Below, piece after piece: positions 35,601-47,600 of a stretch of 64,000 bases of DNA; positions within the stretch are counted from its first letter, which is position 1, and each line of letters starts with the position of its first letter. The notes beneath the pieces were generated by a model, which ran no database searches, was not told the origin of the DNA, and saw only the letters and a list, made by a program, of their open reading frames with translations. Origin of the DNA: Rallus limicola (taxonomy: Eukaryota > Chordata > Aves > Gruiformes > Rallidae); NCBI GenBank assembly GCA_022605955.1, contig JAKCOZ010000008.1, positions 38,108,547 to 38,172,546 on the forward strand. Reading direction: 5' to 3'. Position numbers and translations under genes: made by a program.

Positions 35601-38600
35601 CAGGCAGCTCAGCAGGCCTCCCTTCCATGGGTGCTGACGTTCAGGCCCAGGCTCCCCCAGTCTGGCTCCCTGCAAAGTCTCAATTCCCCCAGCAAACCTG
35701 CTGAGGCGTGGATCAACCTCTGCACAGGGTGTAGATGTCTCTGCTCCCTGTCCTCATCCATGGGCTGCGAGGGGACAACCCGCTTCACCATGATCTTCAC
35801 CAGGAGCTGCAGGGGAAACTCTTTCCCCATTCTTTCCCTCCACCTCTCCTTAGTGTCTGCCCAGCTTGTTACATCTTCTCACTCCCCGCTCTGGTGGCAA
35901 AGTGCACCTGCCTGCAGGTTTTTTTTCTCCTATATGTGATTCACAGAGGTGCTATAAATCCATCTCTGATTGGCTCAGACCTGGTCAGAAGCAACTCTGG
36001 CCTTGAATTAGCTGGTGTTTACTGTCTGGGACTCAAAGAAAACTGTAACTGCTGCTTTGCAAAAACCATCTCAGCAGCACAGCTACAGCAAACTGCAACA
36101 GGTACTTAGGAATATGGTTTAGCATAGGACTGGACCGGTTGGACTTTATGATCCTAAAGGTCTTTTCCAAACTTGTGATTCTGTGATCCCTGTGTTTGTT
36201 ACTGACTTGGAGAGGATTTTCAGTTGGTTGAAGAACCAAATAGTGTATTGCCTGTTCCTTGTTTCTATCTTTATTCAGTCAGATAGTGTAACATGGTAGT
36301 GCCTTGAGTGAGTGCTAAAGGTCTAAGTTCTTGCAGAGATGAAGTTGTCATTCCCACATTTGACAGCTTTTGCAGCTGGAATGGGGAGTCAGTTATAACA
36401 GTCAGTCAGGACAGTCATTGCTCTCCCTTCTATGGAAAACTGAAAACTTCCAAGGAAAGAATAATACAGATTTTAAGAACAGTGTTCACTGGGTGAAGTA
36501 AACCTATTTCCCTGGGTTTTTTTGAGTATTATTACTGCATTCTGCTTCATTCTTTATTCTGTTTCTGAGCATTGAGGCTCTGAACCATCCATCATGGTTA
36601 GGGGTTTTTTTTGTTTGTTTTTAAGTGGGGTTTTGTCAGTCTATCAGTTTTCTCCCTTGGTGTCAGAGAATCACAAGGTTGGAAAAGACCTTTAAGATCA
36701 TCAAGTCCAACCCTTCCCATCCTAAGCTAAACCAGATCCCTAAGCACCTCACCTACCTTTTTTTTTTAAACACATCCAGGCAAGGTGACTCATCCCTCTC
36801 CCTGGGCAGCCTGTTCCAGGCTCCAACAACTCTTTCAGTAAAAAAATGTTTCCTAATGTCTAATCTGACCTTGCCCTGGAGCAGCTTTGTTCAGTTTCCC
36901 CTTGTCCCATCTCCTGTCCTCTGGCTGAAGAGACCGTTGCCCACCTCTCTACAACCTCCCTTCACGTAGTTGTAGGTGGTGATAAGGTCTCCCCTCAGCC
37001 TCCTCTTCTCCAGACTGAATACCTCCAGCTCCCTCACAGCATTTGCCCTCCAGCCCCTTTCCCAGCCTGGTTGCTGTTCTCTGGACATGCTCCAGGACCT
37101 CCATGTCCTTCTGATGGTGAGGAGCCCAGAACTGGACACAGTATTCGAGATGCAGCCTCACCAATGCTGAGTACAGGTACAGTGTCCTCCATTAGGAATC
37201 TTCACTGGCTAGTCCATGGCAGACTCTTAGATAAGAGGTATATGTTTAAAGCTTTCTGTCAGGGGGCATTTTGGCCTGGCTCAGCTATTTGACACACTCC
37301 TGAAGTTACTTAGGTTCCACTTTTTTAGACACATGCACATTAATGCAACCCACTGTGGTAAGGAGGAACAGTTCCACTTCATGGTTGCTCCACAAACTGG
37401 AGGCCTGCATGAGGCTTATGATTATGTGAAATTTTTCTGAACCTCGTTAAATTCTAAACAGAGGGGATTTGGGGGCTTCACTGGTGCCATTTATCTCCTC
37501 AGAGTTTTGGTTTCATTACATTGAGTTACACTTTTCTGGGCAGGAGTAATGCCAGGCCCCTCACTAAAGTTTATCTCAAAGTAACTTTGAGATGATATTG
37601 TTGTTTCAGTTGACCCATCACAGCCACTGACCACCCAGCTGCAGAGAACTGGCCTGTGTGTGAAGTACCAGTGTCTTCTCCCTAGCAGGAGCCGGGGAAA
37701 GTGGTATCTTTAACCAAGTTGCACTGATCCAGTTCTTGGGTCAGTGTGTGGACGTGTGCTCTAAGGGGAGGAACCAGAAGTGAAGGCAGGAGTGCTTGTT
37801 TAGTGGCAGTGCTGGTTTGTACTAGTGAGAGTGTTTAGGAAACTACTTAATTTGCCAGTGCCCCTCAGAGCATCCCAAAACTCACAGTCCTTGCCAGCTG
37901 CTTAGGCGCTGTCTTGTTTGCTTATGTAGCTGGTCCATGATACTTCCTGGGTGGTTAATTGCTTGTTGAGATTTATGCTCTAGTGGAATTAAACGGAAAA
38001 TGGGTGTTGAAACTGGTTGAAAACCACTGTTGCCCTTCTGTGCCTCCAAACCTACCTCTGGAGCAGGTTGGTCGGAGAGGTGCTGAAACTAATTCTGCCA
38101 CAGGGTTTTCAAGGGTTTGAAGCAGGTATGGTGGGGGGGTCAGGTGTACTTGGGACAACTCAAAGTAGTACTACGTTCTGTGTATGGCTTGTGACACTCC
38201 TCTGGACCTTTCACTACATAAATAGTGCCTGAGTAGTTCAAAGTAGGTTAGCATAGCTTTGCCTCTCAAGTTTGTTGTACCTTGTACACATCTCATTTAA
38301 CTTTCAGGAGTGTCTGCTGGGATAGTCTATCAAAACTCTTACAGGTTCTAACTTGAAAATAAGCAGAACCTGTGGGGAACTTTTCCCAGTATCTTTCAGG
38401 TAGTTATTGCAACAACCACGTAATGAACAGTACATTGTCTGTTTTCTTAGGGACAGTACATGACAGTGTGTTCTTCCTGGCATCACTCATGTTTGTGGCT
38501 TCTGTTTGGGTTAAAGTGAAAGCCAGGGAATCTGTCCTCAATTGGGCCAGTGAATCTGGAAATCTCCTGGAAATCTGGTATATGCAAGGTTCCTGAAGCA

Positions 38601-41600
38601 ATCATTTGCTGTCCACAGGTGCTATAGCACTGGGCTGGGGTGTTGCCTCTGCCCTGTCTCTGCTGGGATGAATGAGGGAAGTGAGGTTTTTACACACAGA
38701 GTAAACAAATGGTCACAGGACTCCTTGTAACAGCTGATGCTCTGTCTTGTGAGCAACTGTACATCAGCGTGATGCATGTTGGGGTGTACCGGCAGCAAGA
38801 AAGCAGCTGAGCCCTTGACTGTGGTTGCTAACTGCTCCAGAAGCAGAATTCCCTTGGCTGGCTGCACTCCTTGCTTGATGGTAGCTGTTCCTTTGAAAAC
38901 AAAAGGAGCGATTCTTGCAAGTGTCGGTTCCTGGGATCTGTATGTGTATACAGGCAAAGGAGAGCTGTATATCCTTCCAAGAAACCTGTAGGCACCTGCT
39001 GCACCAAAGATTGGTTATAGCTTTCCAGTACAAGACAGAGAGCTGTACATTAACAGGCTAAATGTGACATACAAAAAGGTCTGGGTCAGATAAGAATACG
39101 AGTAGAGGAAAATAAGAATTTAAGGTAAACACAAGTTAGGTTTAACCCCTCCAGCCTAAAGAATATGGGTTTTGTCACTGTGATTTTTCCTCTTGTAATT
39201 TGGTATAACGAGAACCTTGAAATACTGCAAATGTTGTATCGCAGCTGTGGAGGAACTGAGTGGATGTCATTTTCACAGGTGAGGGAATTTCACAATGTTA
39301 AGAAATGAATAAAAATATTTAAAATATTTTTTTTCCAGCATCCCTTTTGAATTAAGAGTACTAGGGTATTTAAAAATCAGAAGATTTAAAGATATTTAAC
39401 TTTCATATAAGCTTATAGAATTTTATTTCTAACTTTAAAACTTTGTTGTGTGATGCATTTTACGAGCAAGCATTCAAGTGTAGTGGCAATCAGGTTTGAA
39501 ATACTGTTGTAAGAAAAGTTGGATGTGCTTGGCCAGCTAAGCCAAAATGGGATCCTTGTTTCATTTAACAGAAGCAGAGAACGTGGCTCCTGAGAAGCCT
39601 GTAGTATCTGAGAATGGTGAAGTACCTAATGATCTTCCACCTCAGCCCATCCAAAGGTTTGTTCCTTATCCTTTATTCTGTGGGAGTCAAACTGTGATGG
39701 GACTGGAGGCAGTACAGTCCCTCTGAAAAGAGCAGGGATCCCTGGGAGCAGGGTGTTTCTGTGGGTGGGACCAGTTAATAAATATTATCCCAAGTCTGGT
39801 TCCCTTCATTCACTATTCAATAAAGAAAACTTTAACTTTCCAAAGTGTTTGGATTTCTTATCCATAAAATGCTTCAGTGTAATGCTATTAAAATGAGAGG
39901 CATGTGGAGACTCTAATGAGAAGAGCGCTGCATTGCATACCTGAGTTCCCTAAGCATGGTGTTATGCATAACATGGACTTGCCTTTGAAATCCCCATTTA
40001 CTTTTTCTTTGCCCAGCCAAGGCTTGTGAAAGTGTATCACTTGTCAAAATAACCTTCCCTGCTCACGTTGTGGACTGTTAATGCTGAACTTCTTGTTAAT
40101 GGTAAATAACTGTGCCACGTACAGGTTATTGTTTAGTGAGACCAAGCAAGAGGTGGATCTATAGAGAGGAGAGTCTTTTCTTTTTGATTTTTTTTTTTAA
40201 TTCTTGTACACCTTGTCTAGATTTTCCCAGAGTCCTCCTAGGACAGCAAGCATCGTGATACTGGATTGTAGAGTCATAGAATTGTAGGGGTTGGAAGGGA
40301 CCTCGAGAGATCATCGGTCCAACCCCCCTGCCAAAACAGGCTCCCCAGGACATATCACTCAGAGAGGCGTCCAGACGGGTCTTGAGTATCTCCAGAGAAG
40401 GAGACTCCACACCCCCCTGGGCAGCCTGTCCCAGGGCTCCCTCACCCTCACTGGGGAAAAGTTCTTCCCCATGTTGGTGCGGAACTTCCTATGCTCCAAC
40501 TTGCAGCCATTGCCCCTTGTCCTGTCCCCACAGACACTGAAAAGGGGCTGGCTGATTCCCCCTGCATCCCCTGCTTAAGATAATTATAGACTTCAATTAG
40601 GTCCTCCCTTAGTCTTCTCTTCTCAAGGCTGAACAGTCCCAACTTATTCAGCCTTCCCTCATAGGGGAGATGTTCCAGGCCCTTAATCGTCTTCGTAGCC
40701 CTTCTTTGGACTCTCTCCAGGAGATCTCTGTCCTTTTTACACCAAGGAGCCCAGAACTGGACACAATACTCCAGGTGGGGCCTGACCAGGGCAGAGTAGA
40801 GGGGGAGGATCACCTCCTTTGACCTGCTGGCTAGTCCTCTGGATGCACCCCAGGATCCCATTGGCTCCCTTAGCCACCAAGGCACACTGCTGGCTCATGG
40901 CCAACCTGTCATCAACCAGGACCTCCAGGCCCTTCTCCAGCTGGTCATTCCCCAGCCTGTACAGAGGTCACCACTGAGCTATTCTCCAGCAGCTCATCCC
41001 CCAGCCTGTACTGATACAAGCAGTTGTTCCTTCCCAGGTGCAAGACTCTGCACTTGCTTTTGTTGAACCTCATTAGGTTTCTCCCTGCCCAGCTCTCCAG
41101 CCTGTCCAGGTCTCTCTGGATGGCAGCACAGTGTTCCTGTGTGTCAGCCACTCCTCCCAGCTTTGGATCATTGGGTACTTGCTGAGGGTGGATGCTGTTC
41201 CCTTGTCAAGGTTGTCAATGAAGATAGTGAACAGATTGTACGCTGGGGATACTTTTGGGGGTTTTATGGTTGGCTGATTTTCTCAGATTGTGTGTGTGTA
41301 CCTGTCTGTTCCCTTGGAGGACTTGTGAGGTCTCCTTTTGTAGTGTAAATGAAACATCCTCTTCGTTATTGCAGACGTATTCCCCGCCCCAGCAGCGTGA
41401 GACCAGGACCACCCCGAGTCAAATGTCAAGAAAATGCAGAGGTCTTAGTTCCAGAAAGGTAAGGAACGTGGAAGATGCAGAGCAGATGTTTCTGGCTCTT
41501 GTGCTAGATCTTTTGTGCCTCACCTGCTGCTCAGCAGCTTTAGGATGGATCACCTCACCGCTCTTTGATTCAAACTGGAAAGTTCAAGGCTGCTTTGTCC

Positions 41601-44600
41601 ATTTATAGTGTTTCTGCAAATCCAGGGCATTGTTGTCCTGAGTTGTGTGGGTCGGTGAGAAACTGCATTGGTGGTTCAGTGGTAGAATTCTCACCTGCCA
41701 CGCAGCTGCCTGCTCCTTAAAGTAAAAGAGCAGGGGAAGAGGGAAAGGGGCGGGGGGAACAAGGGAAGGGAAAAGGAAGGGGCAAATAACTCCAAAACCA
41801 AGAAACTAAGAGGCCCGTGGGTTGGGATAAGGATAGTTTACTAAGAGAACAGAAAGAGAAAATATACCAATGCTCACAGGGCTTTAGAGCAAAAGAATAT
41901 GAAACTATTGATACCCAATGCAGTTTCTCACCCAACCACACAGCTCAGGCCGCACCACCCAGAGCCGTCCCGGAACCCGACCGGCCCCCAAGACCCTCGT
42001 GTCCCGGCCGCTCGCGTCCCGGAACCGCCCCTCTTCCTCCTCCCATCAGCCCCCCGTTATCCTGGGCAGGACGTAATTGGCATGGAATACTCTCTTTGGC
42101 CCATCTGGGTCACCTGTCCTGGCTTTGCCTGTCTGACTGCAACTAGAAACATCAGGGTGTTCTCAGCACTGCTTTCATTGTAACTCCCAAACACAGCATC
42201 CCATCCGCTGCTACACATGGAGTTAACTCCATCCTGACTGAAACCAGGACAATTGTCTAGAAGTTAGTGTTGGTGATTCAAAAATAGGATTGAATTTCTT
42301 TGCCTTTGGGATGTCTGAAACAGATAACCCTAGAACATTCATCTAAACTGGAAGAGACCTGTAAAACACACAGTGACTGTCCCGTGTGGGACGGACAAGA
42401 GGCCCACCTTAATCTCTGACCCGTGTTGGTCACTGGAGTAGTGTGTTTAGAAGGAAAATGGAGTTCTTTTTCTGAGAGAAAGATGGCTACCTGTTTGCAG
42501 AGTTGGGCAGTGAGTGGGAATGACAGAATTTGATGTGCTTGTTCTTGGTGCTGCTTCATTTTATGGGAGGGAGAGAACTGCTCTCACTTCTATTCTGCAT
42601 CAGTCTTAATGAGTTTGGACAAATCGTACCATGTTTTAACTTTCCCCATCTCTCTTACAGGAGTGGTAGTGGGAAAACAGTCTCCAGTATCATCGTTGAC
42701 CAGCAGATTTCTGATGATGATGACCAGTTTGTGGTGGAAGCAGCAGTGCCGCTGCCAGAAACGTCAGAAGTGGAAGTGGTCTGTTCATGTTGCAAATTAG
42801 AAGACTTACTTTTTCCCATGCTTTGTTTGTAACTTATTTAAGTAGCTGACTATTTTTGAGTATTTGTATGTTATAGGAATGCCAACTTTTTGAAACTAAA
42901 GCTCTCTTCTTCCATGTGTAGGAGCCAGAAGTGGAGCTGATTGAGGATGAAAAGCATGGTATGTTTGCTTTTATATATATGTATATATTTAGAGAGAAGG
43001 AAACCACAGGGTTAAACGAAATGCCAAACACCTAAAATGCTGAGTAAAGCAGCAAAATACCTCCTTAGGGGTTAGGAGCTTGCAGTCTTTGCAAGAAAAC
43101 CAGGTATCATATACAGTCTTGTTTAGTCGAGCAGCTGGATTTGCAACTGATGTTAAATACAGATTTTTCTATACATCTTTAATGTCAGCAGGATTTTAAA
43201 TAAAAATCATCAGTTAATGTTTTCTTTGAGTGTCAGCTAGAGCTTCTCAGCTCCGAGATAGCAGATGGTATTGGCTGCTCAAAGCAAGTTCAATACAAGA
43301 AAGATGTAGAACTGTTGGGGAGGATTCAGAGGAGGCCACGAAGATGAGCACCTCTCCTATGGAGAGAGGCTGAGGGAGCTGGGCTGGTTCAGCCTGGAGA
43401 AGAGAAGGCTGTGAGGGGACCTCATTGCAGCCTATCAGCACCTGAAGGGAGCAGAGACACAGGAGGGGAATCAACTTTTTAAAAGGGTAGACAATGGCAG
43501 GACAAGGGGGTGGAGTGAAGCTGAAGGAAGGAAGTTTTAAATTGGATATTAGGGGGAAGCTTTTCCAGAGAGAATGGTGAGGAACTGGAACAGGCTGCCC
43601 AGATTGGGGGTGGATGCCCCGTCCCTGGAGGTGTTCAAGGCCAGGTTGGCTGGGGCCCTGGGCAACCTTGTGTAGCTCCAGGCCTGGAGGTTAGCGGCCC
43701 TGCCTGTGGCAGACGCGTTGGAACTCTCTGATCCTTGGGGTCCCATCCAACCCAGACCAGTCTATGATTCTATGAAAGCTTTTAAAAAAAAACGATGGAC
43801 CAGTTCTTAGAGACACTTATGCTTACTGGTGACTTTGGGTCTCTTGCATTGGGGAATTCTGTTACGGTTGCATGTTGCTGTGATTTGGACAGGTTATACT
43901 TACCTGCATCCAAAAATCCATAGCAAAGGAATCTACCTTGCTACCTACCATGTGCAGTTCTTGAATTCTTCCAGAAGAGGGGTGTGAAGCAAAAGCCTTT
44001 GAGTTAATACAGCTCAAGGATCTGGTTCCGTACCAAGAGTTGTTTAGTAAGTGGTAGAGAATGTTTGAGGTTTAATTAAGAAGACAGTGGGGAAAATAGA
44101 TCAAATAACCTTGTATCTCAGTAATTAAAATCGGTAGTGATATGCTGTTCATGTTGCCTTAAGAACTGTTTTAAAAAAGTTTTTTAAAAATGAGCTGGTT
44201 GGGTTTGGTTTGTTATCTGAATGTTTAAAATGATAATCTAGTGCCAACCAGTGCTGAGAAATACACTGATTTTTCAACAGGTGGGCTTGTAAAAAGAATC
44301 CTAGAAACAAAGAAAGATTATGAGGCTTCACAGCAATCATCAAAGGCGACAGAGAGGGTAAGATGGGTAATAGGCCTTCATGGAACTGTGAATATTAAAT
44401 ACTGTAATTGTGACCCCTTTCTCTGCCTTAAAATGTGGGGTTTTGCTCCATTTATGATCAAGCTTTCCTCCTTGATGTGTTAGGTGGCTTTTTTTCTCCA
44501 TTAATCTGTCAGACACTGTTAATTTCTCTGGGTAGCGTGCTCTCACTCTCACCTTTCATTTTTGTGGTTAGGATTATTTTTTTTCAGCACTGAATTTTTC

Positions 44601-47600
44601 AGGGAGCCTTCTTTATTTAACCTGTTCTTTTGTTTTCCAGAACAAGGTCTACTGATTTCAACCTTGTCCTAGATGTGGTAGGGCACACTCTGCATTTGTG
44701 CAACTGCCTCTTTATTGTTTCAATCACACAGGTCCTCAGGGCATTTGAAAAGCAGTATCCTATTGCCCAGCAATCGTTATTGTTGTCTGAAGAGGAAAAA
44801 AAAAAAAACCAGAAAAAAAACCTCTGGTGCAGTTTGCAGTTAACCATGTAAAGTATAAAGCATTTTTGTACCTCTAAATGTTTCCCTAGTAACATCATAG
44901 CATATGCTAGCATTCAGGTTTGGGTTGCTGAATCATAGAATCATAGTGGTTGGAAGGGACCTTGAGAGATCATTGGGTCAAACCCCCTGCCAAAACAGGC
45001 TCATATTGCACAGGTTGGTGTCCAGATGGGTCTGGAATCTCTCCAGAGATGGAGACTCCACAACCTCCCTGGGCAGCCTGTCCCAGGGCTCCCTCACCCT
45101 CACTGGGGAAAAGTTCTTCCCCATGTTGGTGCAGAACTTCCTGTGCTCCAACTTGCAGCCATTGCCCCTTGTCCTGTCCTCACAGACTCTGAAAAGGGGT
45201 TGGCCATTCCCCCCTTCATCTCAAACTTCAGATATTTATATATATTAATAAGGTGCCCCCTTAGACTTCTTTTCTCTAGGCTGAACAGTCCCAGGTCACT
45301 CAGCCTTTCCTCATAGGGGAGATGCTCCAGGCCCTTCATCATCTTCATAGTCCTTCTCTGGACTGTCTCCAGGAGATCCCTGGCTTTTTTATCCCAGGGA
45401 GTCCAGAACTGGCCACAATACTCCAGATGGGGCCTGAGCAGGGCAGAGTAGTGATTTGATTTCATGTTCTCCCCGCCTCCCCGCTCTCAGGAGTTGAAAA
45501 GGGAAGTTTTTTTGTTGCCAGGTTTTCTTGATTGCTTTTGTTTGGTTTAGTTTGATTGCTTATAGAGGGTCTATGAAGGGTTGAGTGGTGATTGCAAAGC
45601 AAAAGCTTAATACCCCCCATAGATTTCAGTGTTTTCCTGTTGCAAGTCGGGAGCTCTTGTGTTTTCAGTTTTCCAAAGCCCACATCACAAGCAGCAAAAG
45701 GTGTTTAGACTTTAGAATTTAGATGGACTTGTCTGTTCCCTTTGAAAGTTCCTCTAATGCTGAGGTGGTTTGATAGTTAGGAGGCACTGAGGAACACCGT
45801 GTGGAGCACTGTTCTAAAAACACAGACGGGTACATAATGTTCCAGAAGGGAGAGTGCTTTTCATGAATTCTTAAATCATCGGTTCCATCGCATCATATCG
45901 TGTTTTAAAAGCCCTCACTCAGTATTGTAGGCTTTTACTACCTCTGCTCTTTTTCAGAAACTTTTAGTTTGGCATATGGTTTTAAGCTGCTGCAGCTCAG
46001 ACCTTGAGCATCAAGCTTTTCACAGAGAACCAAGCTCTTTGAAACAGCTCTCTGACATCAGTAGCTAATTTTGAAGTCCTGACCACTTGACCACCTCTTT
46101 TGGCATTATCATCTCTAGTAATTTGGCGTGGTAGGATGATGGGTTATGAACAAATTGTACATGAAGAAAAAAAGTCCCTAAGGGACTCGAGCTGTGGTAG
46201 ACAGACTGCTTTGAAAACCCCATAGAATCACAGACTGGCCTGGATTGGAAGGGACCCCAAGGGTCACAGAGCTCCAACCCCCTGCCACAGGCAGGGCCAC
46301 CAGCCTCTGGCCTGGATCTACACCAGGGCCGCATCCAACCTGGCCTTGAACACCTCCAGGGATGGGGCATCCACCCCCTCTCTGGGCAGCCTGTTCCAGC
46401 CCCTCACTGCTCTCTCTGTAAAAAAACTTCCCCGTAATATCCAATCTAAACCTTCCTTCCTTTAGCATCCCCATGGCTCTTCTGAACCCTTTCCACTAGT
46501 TCTACATCTTCCTTGTATTGGGGACCCCAGCTCTGGACACAGGACTCCAGCTGGGGCCTCACAAGGGTGGAGTAGAGAGAACCTGACTCACTTGATATTC
46601 ACCTCTACAGTCTGCAGCAAAACTGACAGTGTTAACTATTAGGACTGGAATTTTTGGAGGGTAATATCAACAGACATGCTCCTGTATGTGTCCAGTGATA
46701 ATGGGTTTTGCTGCCACACAGACCTGCCTTTCCATTCCTCCCCCAGTAAGTTAGGGAAGCTGGGATCAGACCCTTGGGTTGCATCTTCCTATCTGCACTG
46801 TGGGATTACCGGAGCTTCGGTCTGCGCTCAGCTGGAAGGAAATTCCCTTTGTGTGTTGCAAGGGCTGTTATTATAGAAGGAAATGAATTCTTACAATAGG
46901 AAAACACCTTTAGGTTTCCTCTTCATGATCTGTTGGTAATAGTTGCGCCTTTATCTTACTTGCTGAATTATTACACCCTGTATATAACTGCACGGATCGT
47001 AGCGTCAGTGAACTGCTCATCGAGAGCACTTGGCTGTTCCTAATGCATGTGCCTGGCACGAACGTTTGGCTGCTGTAGTGTCTTCAGGTAACTGGAGAAA
47101 AGGAGGGTTTACAAGGCGATACAGCTCCCTTTTTGGGGGAGCTCTGGGGCCGATGCTGTGAGAAGCGGCAGCACAGCTGTTCCTGTCCCTAGCTTTGTAA
47201 CTAGGTGGTGCTGTTGAATCATGAGTCTGGAGGCTGAGCTTAGGGGACAGCATTAGTAGTTGATTCAGTGATGTCTTCTGCTAGTTCGTAACTGCACTGT
47301 GGGCTGTACTGTTTGGAATTGTGTCCTGTCGACTGGAGCACTGGACATAGAGAAAATGGGCGAGGGCTGGTGAAACGGCACGGATTTTGTGTTTGGGAAG
47401 CTTCCTCTGGTGCTTGTGCGAAACTTTCTGGGTTGTTTTCTTTTTTTTTTTCCAAATAAGAGTAATTAGCTAAACCAATTCCCTTTTGACCCCTTAGATT
47501 ATTTTGTTTAAATGCACGTGGACAATTGTGTCCTACAATAACCTTGTAGCCTCACTGCCCAATTTCAGTCTCTAAAACATTAATTCAGTCCTTGTTTGTC

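Larger units (their letters stand above)
34705..36095. mobile_element. Endogenous retroviral LTR-like block, copy B
   Basis: Begins tgtggtggtttgaacctggc. Includes a (CA)n run (35281-35306) and five 49-bp repeats (35386-35630). The right border near 36095 is approximate. Confidence 0.55.
33705..39571 (+). other. TRAF3IP1: TRAF3IP1 intron 8
   Basis: Two related LTR-like blocks (34042-36095), two CR1 fragments (36099-36188, 36666-37172) and unique sequence from 37173 to 39571. Confidence 0.7.
41459..42660 (+). other. TRAF3IP1: TRAF3IP1 intron 10
   Basis: Holds an LTR scrap, a tRNA-Gly half and an inverted LTR (41637-42251). The remainder (42252-42660) is unremarkable. Confidence 0.75.
42959..44280 (+). 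other. TRAF3IP1: TRAF3IP1 intron 12
   Basis: Contains a block also found downstream of the gene (43013-43294) and the CR1 directly joined to it. The last 500 bases are unique. Confidence 0.75.

Noticed and set aside
35386..35630. CRISPR-like array of regular repeats
   Set aside because: Units are contiguous tandem repeats without unique spacers, in vertebrate LTR sequence.
35032..35704. Two open frames of 201 and 126 codons in the LTR-like region
   Set aside because: They owe their length to the 49-bp tandem repeat and CA run and have no recognisable domain.
41665..41703. A functional tRNA-Gly gene
   Set aside because: Only the 5' half is present; there is no T arm, 3' acceptor strand or Pol III terminator in place.
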